Shown: positions 10,242 through 21,099 of the stretch, in pieces | Position numbering within the stretch: the first letter of the stretch is position 1 | Layout: the number at the start of each line of letters is the position of its first letter | Source of the DNA: Dactylis glomerata | Lineage: Eukaryota; Streptophyta; Magnoliopsida; Poales; Poaceae | Direction of reading: 5' to 3' | NCBI GenBank assembly: GCA_007115705.1 | Contig: QXEO01002092.1 | Span: forward strand, 62,001-126,000 | Length of the DNA: 64,000 nt | Notes under the pieces: generated by a model | Database searches by the model: none | The model's input: the letters and a program-made list of their open reading frames with translations, nothing else | Told to the model about the DNA's origin: nothing | Translations under genes and position numbers: made by a program

Positions 10242-10259
10242 TCCCCAGCAACGGCGCCA
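10242..10259 (-). other. TE-B primer binding site, tRNA-Asp type
   Basis: The minus strand reads TGGCGCCGTTGCTGGGGA. This complements the 3' end of plant tRNA-Asp with one mismatch, ten bases inside the 5' LTR end. Confidence 0.85.
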
Positions 10260-10269
10260 GAAAAGAGCT

Positions 10270-11799
10270 TGATGTCTATGCACGCATCTGTTCTTGTAGA
10301 TAGTGTTGGGCCTCCAAATGCAGAGGTTTGTAGAACAGCAGCAAGTTTCCCTTAAGTGGATCACCCAAGGTTTATCGAACTCAGGGAGGAAGAGGTCAAA
10401 GCTATCCCTCTCAAGCAACCCTACAATTATGATACAGAAAGTCTCTTGTGTCCCCAACACACCCAATACACTTGTCAGATGTATAGGTGCACTATTTCAG
10501 CGAAGAGATAGTGAAATACAAGTGGTATAGATGATTATAAGTAGTAAATGCAATCTGGAATAAAAATGGCAGCAAGCAAACAAGTAACAAAACAGCAAGT
10601 AATTGGTGTGCAAAGCTTGGAAACAAGGCCTAGGGATCATACTTTCACTAGTGGACACACTCGCAACAAATATAACATAATTGAACAAATAAATAACTTC
10701 TCTTCACCATGCTACTCTAAATTACTCTCCTATTGAATAACACTAATCATTGTGTAGTGGCTACAGAAGCACCCCTTAAAGTTCATCAAGTACTTGACAA
10801 ACACCGCTCATAGAGATATCCAAATCAAATCACAACTCAAGATAAATATTATTGCAACTTAGACCAAGTACTAACATGGTGCACACACTGTCAACATTAC
10901 ACCATGAAAGGAGAAATAGATCACTTCAATACTATCATAGTGAATTATTCTCATAATCCATAAGAGATCACAATCGTAGCCTAGACCAAGTACCACCATG
11001 ATGTACACACTGTCACTGTTACACCATGGCATGAGGAATAGATTACTTTAATAACACCACTAGAGTACACATAATGATGAAGAGTATCATCTACTTATTC
11101 AACATGATACAAAGCTCACGATCATATAAAGATCACATCATGGGAGAGAGAGGTGAACCACATAGCTACCGGTAGAGCCCTCAGCCCTGGGGATAAACTA
11201 CTCCCTCCTCATCATAGGAGACAGCAATGTTGATGGAGATGGTGGCGAGGTTGATGGAGACGGTGGAGACCAATGGAGATGGCTCCGGGGACACGTCCCC
11301 GTCCCGGCAGGGTGCCAGAATAGAGACTTCTATCCCCCAAAATTTGTCAATGGCGGTGGCGGAGCTATAGAACTCTTTCTGGAAAATTGCCGACTCCTTT
11401 AGGGTTTTTCGTCCTGAGGCTTTATATAGGCGAAGGGGCATCATCAGGAGTGGCCCTAGGCCTCTTCACACCTAGGTGGCGCGGCCAAGGCTTGGGCCAC
11501 ATCGGCCTAGTGTGAGGCTGGCCTATGGCCCCTCTCCTTCGCCTCTTCGGATCTCTGGAAGCTTCCGAGCAAAATAAGACTTCAGGAACTTGTTTCGTCC
11601 AATTCCAAGAATATTTCCTGTGTATCACTTTTGAAACACAAAAATAGCAGAAAACAGGGAACTGGCACTGTGGCGACTTGTTAATAGGTTAGTTCCGGAA
11701 AATGCATAAAAGTGCCACGAAGTGTAACGAAACACAAGGCAAATAGTGTAAAAACAAGCATGGAGCATCAAAAATTATAGATACATTCGAGACATATCA
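10270..11799 (-). repeat. TE-B 5' LTR (1530 bp)
   Basis: On the plus strand it runs from TGATGTCTATG at 10270 to GACATATCA at 11799. A minus-strand TATA box (TATATAAA) is at 11421-11428, with a GC-rich hairpin at 11465-11517. It pairs with the interrupted LTR at 6321-7647. Confidence 0.9.
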
Positions 11800-11800
11800 A

Positions 11801-12577
11801 CTTGCAACAAGATCACATAAAGGACGGCAATCAAAACCATTCACATTCATATCAATGATGGGCTCCTAACCATCTTCTAACTTCTTGGGAATAGAAGCCT
11901 TTTGTTTTAACTTTTCTTCCCTAATTTGCATGAGAGCATTGGTAATATGTTTCGTAAAAGCAACATTCATAAAACTAGCATTAGGACTTAAAGCAAGCTT
12001 TTGCAAGAACAAAATAACTTCAGAGATATTGCAAACATCAACATCAAAATCATTAAAAGTAGTAGAGCTATTATCTTCCATACTCCAAAAAATTTCAGCA
12101 CTTTTTATAGAAAAAGTTTTTGCACTTTTAGGCTTTTTCACGCAAGGAGTAGGAGTTTTCTCTACACCAATCAAAGTAGGAGGATTGCTAGCATTTGAAA
12201 AAACATCACTAGTGGTGGTAATAGTAAAAACTTTCATATTTCTAGCCATCTCCTCTTCTCTTTTCCACCTAGCATGCAATTCTGCTAACATTCTAACATT
12301 TTCATCAATTCTAACCTGGATGGTATTCAAAGTATTGCTCACTTTCACATAATTAGGCAAAACTTTTAGTTTTAGAAGTTCAACATCAAGAGCAAGGCTA
12401 TCAACTTTAGAAGCAAGAACATCAATTTTACCCAACTTTTCCTCAATAGACTTATTAAAAGCAGTTTGTTTACTAATGAAGTCTTTGAGTGTGACTTCAA
12501 GATTAGAGGGCGTGCCCCTAGTGTTGTTGGAGGAATTACCATAAGAGTTGCCATAACCATTACCGTTGGTAGAAGGA
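11801..12577 (-). pseudogene. gag: TE-C gag 3' part running into protease
   Basis: On the minus strand the frame starts at the TE-D junction; the extra residues encoded at 12578-12615 are TE-D LTR, not gag. It has Asn/Gly-rich repeats (STNGNGYGNSYGNSSNN), a long helical region with heptad spacing (SKQTAFNKSIEEKLGKID onward), then a variable linker. A TAG stop lies at 11866-11868. The same frame continues after it and ends in a retropepsin-like active-site region (CDLVAS) at the TE-B junction. I see no pol beyond that point because TE-B and the window edge intervene. Confidence 0.75.
12573..12577. repeat. TE-D target site duplication, left copy (AAGGA)
   Basis: AAGGA here matches AAGGA at 31547-31551, directly outside the two LTRs of TE-D. 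Together they define a single insertion of 12578-31546 into TE-C. Confidence 0.9.
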
Positions 12578-14209
12578 TGATGCATGGTAAATAACCAGCC
12601 CGTTGAGAACCCCAAGAGGAAGGTGTGATGAATATAGTAGCAGATTTTTCCTAAGTTAAGAAACCAAGGTATGTCGATCAGGAGAGGAGCAAATAAACGA
12701 CTGAAGGTGATGCTTGCTAGCTTGCGATAGCTCAGGACAATTTATAGGGCGCTTCATCCAAGCTTTGCTTGCTAGCTGCAATGCGGAACCTGCACACAAC
12801 ACAACCAAATACTTTGCTCCCAACTTACGATAAGGTTGTCAATCTCACCGGTTTGCTATAAACAAAGGAATGCGCATATCGAGTGGAAAATGATAATAGT
12901 ATGCGAGTAAAGTAAACAGTGTGAGTAAAGTAAACATGTGATAGCAATATAAAGGAAATAGGACCAGGATCCACAGTTCACTAGCGGTGTCTCTCCATAG
13001 ATAAAATAATACAAGCTGGGTAAACGAATTACAGTTGGGCAATTGATAGAATAAAGATAACATGCATATGATGAGAGGATCACTATGAGATTTACTCTGG
13101 GCATTACAACAAAATACATAGACCACCGTCCAACTGCATCTATGACTAATAATCCACTCACGGGGATATCATCCGAACACCCCATGAGTATTAAGTTGCG
13201 AACAACAGATAACTGCATTAAGAAAAGTGTGTAATGTAAACAAAGCATATGCCCTTGAGCATATGAATGTTGTTTTCCCCCTAGTAGCAACAACACATCT
13301 ACAACCTTAGAGGTTTCTGTCACTCCCCCAGATTAAATAGAGGCATGAACCCACTATCGAGCATAAATACCCCCTCTTGGAGTTACTAGCAACTACTCGG
13401 CCAAGGTAGCTACTAACAACGGAGAGCATGCAAGATCATAAACAACATAGAGATAACAAAAGATAAATTTCAGTACTTCAACTCAAGCATAACACCAATA
13501 TTCATCAGATCCCAACAAACCAAACATGTAGAATTACATAACAGTGATCTCAATCATGTAGAGCAGCTTATGAGATCTAAACATGAAGCACATAGTGGAG
13601 AAGACAACCATCTAGCTACTGCTATGGACCCATAGTCCAAGGTAGACTACTCACTCATTGCTCTAGAGGCAAGCATGGTGATGAAGAAGACCTCTGGTGG
13701 CGATTTCCCTCTCTGGCAGGGTGCCGGGAAGAGCTTCTGGACCCTCCCGATCTTCAGGTCGACGGCGGCGGCGGATCACGATGTGTTCTAGAAAGCTGAT
13801 CGGGTACTTAGGTTTTTATTGTCGGGAGGTCTTTATAGGTGAAGGGGCATCATCAGGAGTGGACCGAGGTGGTCTCACACATAGGGGGCATGGCCAGGCC
13901 CTAGGCCATGCCGCCCTGGTGTGAGGGCCCCTCGTGGCCCCACTCCGCCTCCTCTTCGGTTCTCTGGAAGGTTCAGTAAAATTCTGGGCGACTGGCTTTG
14001 GTTTTGTCCAATTCCAAGAATATTTCCTGTGTAACTTTTCTGAAACACAAAAAATAGTAGAAAACAGGGAACTAACACTGTGGCGACTTGTTAGTAGGTT
14101 AGTTCCGGAAAATGCATAAAAGTGTCACGAAGTGTAACGAAACACTAAGCAGATGGTGTAAAAACAAGCATGGAGCATCAAAAATTATGGATACGTTGGA
14201 GACGTATCA
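12578..14209 (-). repeat. TE-D 3' LTR (1632 bp)
   Basis: The plus-strand ends are TGATGCATGG and GACGTATCA. A TATA-type CTATAAAG on the minus strand lies at 13831-13838. A U3 hairpin with CTCACAC and GTGTGAG arms is at 13873-13926. Long open frames across the LTR (for example 12856-13323) recur in the other copy and have no recognisable domain. Confidence 0.9.
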
Positions 14210-14223
14210 GCATCCCCAAGCTT
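14210..14223 (-). other. TE-D polypurine tract
   Basis: The minus strand reads AAGCTTGGGGATGC immediately before the 3' LTR. It is nearly identical to the tracts of TE-B and TE-J. Confidence 0.82.
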
Positions 14224-16405
14224 AACTCCTGCTCGTCCTCGAGCACGTAATTGATAACAAAAGAAATAATTTTTGAGGTGACATGCACCTACACAATCTT
14301 GATCATCTATGTAAGCGTTGTGCGCTCGGATCAAAAGAACTTAAAACAGGGGCATGAAAGACATAATCTTGATAGAAGAAACTTAGCAACCATGTTATAA
14401 ATATGAAAATGAACACAAACAAAAGATCATGAAAATAAAACAATGAAAGTCAAACGTGTGTTCAAATCATAAGGAAAAACATACTAATGGTTTTTAGCTT
14501 GTCCTTTATGGAGAGAAAAACATAAATGCATAGGACACCTTCAAGTTTAAGAGGGCGACTAGATACAAATAATTTGAGAACAAGTGAAACCAACAATATG
14601 AATCAATCAATGAAAACTTTGGGACAATGCACATTATACTAAGAATGACAACTATGCTCTCTTAATGGTGCATAAAGATAGAAGGTGGTGACTCAACAAA
14701 AAAAGTAAAAAGAAAGGCCCTTCGCAGAGGGAAGTAGTGTTTGCAAGTTTTATAGACCTTCAAAAATTATGGTACTTACCGGCTTTGAGCTCTCATTGCC
14801 CCATCATAAGCATCTTGAATGGTTAAAGTTAATGCGAGAACAATTATGATGCATATGCTTAACAAATCATAAGTTGAAAACCTTGTGTCCTGTGAATACG
14901 AGTACCCAAACCTCATGCTACTTTACTTAGAGTCCCAAGCAAGGCTCTTGTCATTGTAAGTATATATGTATCATCGAGAACCACCCATGGGGTACCTCCA
15001 TGCCCGATGACATGGAACAAGCCCACATCAAAATGATAGGACAAGCAGACAATGAACACCTTGACATCTCTTTTATTTACTATTTGTTTAGCTTTTTATT
15101 TTGAGATGCATCGTCGAATGTCCACTATGGGTATGCTACAAATTTCCACCATGAATTATGCATGGCTTAGATTGGTGGCCAAGGCATTTCCCTAACACAT
15201 ATACAAACTCCATGATCCCCGCAAGATTCCCAATTCATTTCACACCGCGGATATCCATAAACAAAAGATCACAATATCAACTCAAATAAGAAGTGCAATG
15301 TTGAAAGCTTGCCCCATGATAGCATGGTTGGGCTAGTCTCCAACTTACAACTTGCAAGCATAACAACTCAACATAAGAGACCACAATGTTAAATTTTCAA
15401 GAACAAGAAAAATAAAGTGTGCCTTTCGGTTCGTGAGAGCTTTACTGACTAATTTTTGGATAACACTGGTAAGAGTTTAATTTTAAGAGTAGATAAAAGC
15501 AAGTCAAATTTACTTGGAATAGCAAATTGCTAATAGGTATGTATGGTGGACACTTTGTCAAACTTGGTTTTAGGAGTTGGATGCACGAGTAGAGCTCATA
15601 CTCAGTACAAGGCGAGGGCTAGCAAAAGACTGGGAGCGACCAACTAAGAGAGCAATAATGGCCATAATCATGCAAAGCGATAAAGCGACATTAAAAGAAG
15701 CATAAGATGGCATCAAAAGTCAAAAACTAAATGATTATAGAGGCTATTGGTGACTTTGTAAGAGTCTAATATGTGTGAGCATGCGCCAAGTCAACCCAAA
15801 TAAAGCATAAAGGAGAAAACCAAAATAATGCTTCCAAATGATAAAAACAACGCATGATTTTTTCAAAGGCTCATTAAGCAATCTCAATTATTTGAGACAA
15901 GTCATGCTACAGCAAAACAACTAAGCATACTATAAAAAAGACATCAAGCATGACATGAAAAAGTCTAGCCTGCAGTCTACACAAGCTCCTTCTTGTACCA
16001 CTTTTTTGCATAAAGCTTTTTCTCTTTTCCAACACCATTCAAAAAAATTATAAACACCTCTTTTGATGAAAACCAATAAATATCAGAGGCAAAAATACAC
16101 CTTGATGAAAAGATATAACAAGATCTGAACACATATCAAGATAAAAATCGAAAATGAAACACAGTTCTAGAAAAAGAGAACACTCGTTGAAAATATAAGA
16201 ATGAAAAACAGAGTGTTCTTGGCAAATGAAAAGCAAGGCAACTTCTCCAAAGGAAATTTGTTGGGGTCCAACCATTTATTGCAGCAAACAAAACTAAACT
16301 AAACTGAAAACTAAAACAACTGACGCTCCTAGAAAAATGCATAATGCATGAAGCAATAAAAATATAGTGTCTTGAAAGGTGACCTAATTTTTGCCGATGA
16401 AGAAG
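14224..16405 (-). other. TE-D 3' noncoding block
   Basis: No gene seen. The 2.2 kb is AT-rich and is closely similar to the TE-J block at 43147-44990, with parts also shared with TE-A. It ends at the copia insertion site GGGTG (16406-16410) and resumes at 28383. Confidence 0.75.
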
Positions 16406-16410
16406 GGGTG
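16406..16410. repeat. TE-F target site duplication, left copy (GGGTG)
   Basis: GGGTG matches 28378-28382 beyond the other LTR. The same uninterrupted sequence (GAAGAAGGGGTGCCTCGG) is present in TE-J near 44969-44986, which confirms the empty site. Confidence 0.92.
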
Positions 16411-17841
16411 TAAAAGGATCACACAGGCGACTAGAGGGGGGGGGTGAATAGGCACTACACAAAATTTTACCTTTTTCAAATTTAAGGCTTGATACAAAAT
16501 GAAATTCTCTAGATGTGCAACTAGGTGAATTTCCTATGTGACAAGCAAGCAAGTAAACGAGAGTGAAAGGAGTAAACATGATGCAAGTAAGGGTAAGAAA
16601 GGACCGTAAAGCGGAAGCCGGAGACATAAGGATGTATTCCCGTAGTTCCTTCCTTTTGAGGGGAAGTATGTCTATGTTGGAGAGGTGTGGCGACACAGAG
16701 TCCACCAACGCCACGGAGGCTCACCTTGTTCTCCGGCGAGCAAGCCATGGAGGCTAACTCGTTTCCACTAAGCAGTGATATCGGGGGTACCGACCGAAAC
16801 CCTTACATGGAGGTTGGGGCAGAACTCCACAACTCAATTGGAGGCTCCCAACAAGAACAACCACAAAGCTTTTACACAAAGAAAGCTTTGAGGTGACCTC
16901 TCTTGCCTAAGGCAAGGTCCACAGAGGAGGAGTGAAGCAAACACTAATTACTTTGGTGGGATTGTAGATCTATGGGTCCTCTCCCAATCTACCAAGTCTT
17001 GGAGGATTTGGTTGGCTAGGGAAGGAGATCTACGGAGTTTAAGCTCAGCACCAATGGAGGAGAGAGAGTGTGGACGAGGTAACCAGATCTTAGGTAGGGG
17101 ACGACTATTTATAGGCTGGCTCGAAATATGGCCATTGGAGAAAACTTTCCCTAGAAATTCCAGCCAGGGGGCGGAAATTCCGGGGTGCACTAAGGGCGGA
17201 AATTCCGGCCCGGGGGCAGAAATTCTAGCCCCCCAGAAATTCCAAAATGGAATTTTCGGCCAGAAATTCTGGCCCTTTCCTGAAGGTCACACCACAACTT
17301 AAGTTAAGGGACTTAGCGACAAATCACGGGGGCCAGAAATTCCGGAATTTCCGGCCCTCGTAAATTCTGCCTAAATAGAATTTCTGGCCCCTTCACTGAA
17401 GGTTGCACCACGGCCTTTTGAAAAGGACTTAGCTGAATTTTTGGGGGCTAGAAATTGTGAAATTTCTAGCCCCCGAAAATTCTGCTAAACCAAAATTTCT
17501 GGCCCCCTTACTGCATGTTGCACCACAATGCTTCGTAAGGGACTTAGCCGAAATTCGAAGGGCCAGAAATTATGAAATTTCTGGCCCCCAGAAATTTTGT
17601 TCAGGGACGGAAATTCCAGCCCTGGGGTGGAATTTTCGGCCCTGAAACAGAATTTCCGGCCCTGGAATTTTCTCTCCTTTGGATGATTTCAAGCCTTACT
17701 ACAGCAGTCCCCATACCCACTCCTCTTCACCATCAGTCTTGTGCAATACCTGTAGAATTCCTGTAAAGCACATCACAAGATTAAATTCCTTGTATTGTGA
17801 TCAAACACCCAAAAACTGAAGGCAAGGAATATGTCTTTTCA
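16411..17841 (-). repeat. TE-F 3' LTR (1431 bp)
   Basis: It pairs with 26948-28377. The minus-strand TATA box CTATAAATAG is at 17105-17114. Upstream of it on the minus strand (17274-17610) are three diverged tandem units of about 115 bp, each with a hairpin. The open frame at 16136-16714 is mostly LTR, and a similar frame recurs in the other LTR (26885-27250). Confidence 0.93.
17330..17587. repeat. Three hairpins in the TE-F 3' LTR U3
   Basis: Hairpin 1 at 17330-17357 is a 28-nt near-palindrome (13 of 14 pairs). Hairpin 2 at 17443-17474 has a perfect 14-bp stem (GGGGGCTAGAAATT) and loop GTGA. Hairpin 3 at 17560-17587 has a perfect 12-bp stem (GGGCCAGAAATT) and loop ATGA. They recur about every 115 bases inside tandem units that also share a GCACCAC...GGGACTTAG segment. 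They lie about 220-480 bases upstream of the TATA box. Confidence 0.85.
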
Positions 17842-17856
17842 ATCTCCCCCTTTTTG
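17842..17856 (-). other. TE-F polypurine tract
   Basis: The minus strand reads CAAAAAGGGGGAGAT, ending exactly at the 3' LTR. Confidence 0.88.
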
Positions 17857-18174
17857 GTGTTTGATGACAATACACGGATTTGCAATAGAGAGCATGAACA
17901 AGTGCTCCCCCTAGACAAGTGCAAGGTATAAACAAGTCAATAAGAACAATTTGCACACACTAGAAAGACGATATTAAATGAGGAGCACAAAGTAAAGTAC
18001 GACTAGTCTATTACAATAATAGAACTAAAGTTCCACACAAATAAACCACAAATAGTTCATGAAGCAAATAAGGCAAACAACCAACCCAAGGCAAATCCTA
18101 ATAGAAGTACTTCTCCCCCTTTGGCATCAAGACACCAAAAAGGGAGAAGAGCGATGCTAATCCCCAAATGAAGA

Positions 18175-19697
18175 TCACTCATCATCGAACTCATCCTCAT
18201 CATCATCAGCAGCATCTTCATCGTCCTCATCACACCCGGAGAACTCCTCATTACTTCCAACCTTGGAGAGAGCCTCCACTTTAGCCGAATCAACGCCGTT
18301 GTTATCTTGCCACCGCTCATACGGAATGTACTTAGGTGCAGGAATAGGAGAGAGCTGAAGGGAGGGGTCCTAAAGAAGCTAAACCTCGTGAGAAAGAACT
18401 TGCTAATTGTGGATGATATCCCTTCTCTCTTCATAGGCAGAGTAGTTCTCCTTGTGGATGGCAATGTTGATGCACAAGAGAGTGCATTGCCACAGAGAAA
18501 GCTTCTTGTTGCGAGATGGACAGCCAGAGGAAGTCTTGCGTAAACGAGAGCTAGAGTCACCCATCTCAACATCATCACCACCTGAAGGAACTGGCTTCTT
18601 CCCTTTTCCTTTGACTGCTTCTTTCTCTTCTATTGGCTTGAGCACATTCATTCTCTTGAGCTTGTGTTCTGAGTTCCTCTTGGAGAAATCCATATCTTGG
18701 GCCTTCTGATTAATGAGGAGCATAATATATGGAGCATAGGGAGGAGTACGCTTGGAAACCATGGCATGATACATTTCATTGAAGATATAGTGCATCACAT
18801 CTAGCTTGAAGTCTTCATTTGGATCAGTACTCACAAAGCAGTGATAAGAAAGATACATGAGCTCAACAAGGGCAGCACGAATAGCATCCCGATTACCTCC
18901 GGAGGGAGAGATGTTCTCCCTAAACATGTGAAGAAGAATGTTGTACAGAGGAACCAAGCCCTTATTAGTGCCAATCTGTCCCTTTGAAGAGTAAAGGGGA
19001 GCCAAGCGATTCTTGTCCGGCTGAACTCCATGCAGATGCACACGGTGACCAACAGGCACACTGTACCCCTGGAAATCATAGTTCAAAAGCTGGGCAAACT
19101 CATAGAAGTCTAACTCACGCATGGTATCTCCACACATCCACCTGAAAGAGAGAGCCTCATTCCCCTTGAAGGTGAGAGTGGCATAGAACTGCTGAATGAT
19201 CCTCTCATTGTAGGGACATTGAATATCCATAAGTGGAAACAGACCAAGCCTCTTCATGATTCCCAGAGCATCACCAAAGTATTCAACCTTCTTCCTAAGA
19301 TGAGTACGGTCCAAAACATGCATGTAACACACCCGCTGAGACATAGGGCGATAGATATCTTTATATATACCTTTCTGAGCAGCACACCAGAAACGAGTAT
19401 CTTCAAGCTCTTCATCTCTTGCCTCAGAATACCAGTCTAACTGCCTCAAAGCACTGTACTCCACAGAGTTCATAGTATCATAGTTCACTCGAGGAACCCG
19501 TGAGGGGTTGAGAGCAACCCTCTTGGCTGCCCTAGCTGCCTTCTCCCTTGCTGCCTCCTGAGCAGCTTCCTGTTTAGCTTGCTAAGATGCAAACTCTTCT
19601 TCAAAAGTGCCCTCTTCAGCAAACTGAAAGTTCCGCTTGCGAATAGCAGAACGGCCGTGCTGATCACGTTTAGGATGAGAACTAGAGCCACCTGTGA
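18175..19697 (-). pseudogene. TE-F 3' ORF downstream of pol (envelope position)
   Basis: The longest open part runs 19488-18403 (about 361 codons). The same frame extends upstream through a TAG near 19587 to a splice-acceptor-like CTTTCACAG at about 19698. A frameshift before 18403 links it to an acidic tail (repeated Asp/Glu) ending at 18175. The core includes CPYNERIIQQFYATLTFKG and RELDFYEFAQLLNYDFQGY. This pattern resembles the FYA...W...EFA..L domains found in plant transposon-associated proteins (Athila ORF1 or putative plant transposon domain families), but I cannot assign it. It has no clear membrane segment, so an envelope function is not supported. A TATA box lies upstream at 20333-20340. 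Confidence 0.6.
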
Positions 19698-19819
19698 AAG
19701 AAGGTAGGAAGAAAAGCATGGAGATGAGAACACACAAGTCGATATGAAAGCTAGAAAGAACATAGAAGGGAACTAGTAGGGTAGAAAGAATTTAGAGATG
19801 ACGTATCTTAGTTGTATTA

Positions 19820-20480
19820 TTCTTAGCAGAGGGGCGGAAATTCTGGCCTGGGGGCGGAAATTCTGGTGGGGAGGGCGGAAATTCCGGTCCAAAGGACGGA
19901 ATTTTCGGCCAACCCCGGAATTTTTGGCTCCAGGGGCGGAAATTCTGGCCCTGGTGAGAACACTACAAAAGATATACAAAAAGCTCTAGAAATTGGATCG
20001 GCACCAACTAAGTTCAATGCTAGGTTCACTAGACCGAAAACTACCTCTAAACATGCTCCTTTCAATGAAAAACAGATCAACCCAAACGAATCTAGAACTA
20101 GGGCATAAGCACCTAGGGAGAGAGATTTGGGGCAATACCGCTATCCATGGCGAAAACCGCATGGAGGAAAGGAACCCCCACACCAAGAGGAGCGAGGACC
20201 GGTGAAATCCGGGGAATCCGATGGCTAGGGAGTCACCGGAGACGTCCTTGGTGAGGCGGCGACGGCGGTTTGGAGTAGGAGGGTCGGGGGGTGGAAAGAG
20301 GTACCAAGGGGTATCTCCACCCCGGCCCCTCCTTTATATAGACTAACCGCAGGGGCAGAAATTCTGGCCCTAGGGGCGGAATTTCTGGCCCCCGGAATTT
20401 CCGGGTTAAGTTGTGGAATTTTGGGGGGGGGGGAATTTAATGTTTCCACCCAAATTTCCGGGGCAAATTTCTGGCCCATG
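19820..20480 (-). promoter_or_regulatory. Internal U3-like promoter region of the TE-F 3' ORF
   Basis: On the minus strand, a cluster of GGCCAGAAATTCC-type motifs (20345-20480) like those in the LTR precedes a TATA box (TATATAAA at 20333-20340). About 230 bases of GC-rich leader and a short ORF (MRFSPWIAVLPQ, ATG at 20162) follow. A donor-like AGGTGCTTATG is at about 20115, a second motif cluster is at 19820-19960, and an acceptor-like CTTTCACAG is at about 19698. This looks like a promoter, an untranslated or short coding exon and an intron in front of the 3' ORF. The splice sites are inference. Confidence 0.5.
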
Positions 20481-21099
20481 TACTGCAAAGTGCACCACTT
20501 CGGAGGAGTACATGGGGGCATGAAAATTTGCTAAGAAAATAAGGGTTTCCACCCATTGGGAAAATTCTATGACTTAAAAACGGAAAATCCGGCCATCTCA
20601 TCAAGAACCAAGATAAAACAAGAGGTTGACTTGTGTGTTAGATGGAAGGTTTTAGAGACAGTGAGGGCATAGGCTAGAAAAACAAACACGGAGTGGTTCT
20701 CAGCACTTGAGGTTGCAAGAGGCAAGAAATCATCGAAATACCAACCTCAAGTCCCTACCCATATCAAGAGAAAGACAAAAAAAAGAAAGACTTTAAAAGA
20801 TTTTCAAGGAATAAACTCTTCAAAAGAAGAGGTTGGTGGCCGAAGCCACCATATATGAGTGTCTTGGCATTGAACCGCGAAGATATATCTTGGGTCTATA
20901 ACCAATACTCATCATTTAAGCTCATATATCACAAAATGATATGAAGAGAATGATTGCATTACTTTCAGCATAATGGGGGGAGGGATAGGCCAATGAATTT
21001 GGACCGCACTCCCCCTATGTCCATGCCCACATCTAGAGTAGAACACGTGCTAACATATGGGAATGAGTGCACACTAACAAGCCACATTGCAAGAATCGA
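20481..21099 (-). other. TE-F spacer between pol and the internal promoter
   Basis: No gene is supported in these 620 bases. They are AT-rich and follow the end of pol on the minus strand. Confidence 0.6.

Larger units (their letters stand above)
6321..11799 (-). mobile_element. TE-B: pol-less Athila-like element, left end outside the window
   Basis: Read on the minus strand, TE-B has a 5' LTR (10270-11799), a tRNA-Asp-type primer site (10242-10259), a damaged gag-like polyprotein (about 10129 to 7648), a polypurine tract (7648-7660) and a 3' LTR interrupted at 6321 by TE-A. No RT, RNase H or integrase is present in the 2.6 kb interior, so it is non-autonomous. Its LTR start (TGATGTCTATGCACG) matches that of TE-J, so the two are one family or close subfamilies. 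TE-B stands in the gag-protease region of TE-C. The right flanking bases are ACTTG (11800-11804); the left flank is not visible. Confidence 0.85.
11800..12577 (-). mobile_element. TE-C, left visible fragment (gag end and protease start)
   Basis: This is the continuation of the TE-C gag seen at 31552-32465; the two pieces join at the AAGGA target site of TE-D. The other boundary at 11799/11800 is the end of TE-B, which cut TE-C just after a sequence resembling the retropepsin active site. Confidence 0.82.

Noticed and set aside
12578..12615. N-terminal residues of the frame ending at 11866
   Set aside because: These bases are the end of the TE-D LTR. The frame is read by chance across the insertion junction.
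12856..13323. Minus-strand open frame with hydrophobic residues
   Set aside because: It lies in the TE-D LTR and recurs at 30152-30580. It is LTR sequence, not a gene.
16136..16714. Long minus-strand open frame (192 codons)
   Set aside because: It lies mostly in the copia LTR, and a similar frame recurs at 26885-27250 in the other LTR. It has no domain.
17274..17610. Regularly spaced hairpins that could suggest a CRISPR array
   Set aside because: Only three diverged 115-bp units inside an LTR of a plant element. No spacers or cas genes.
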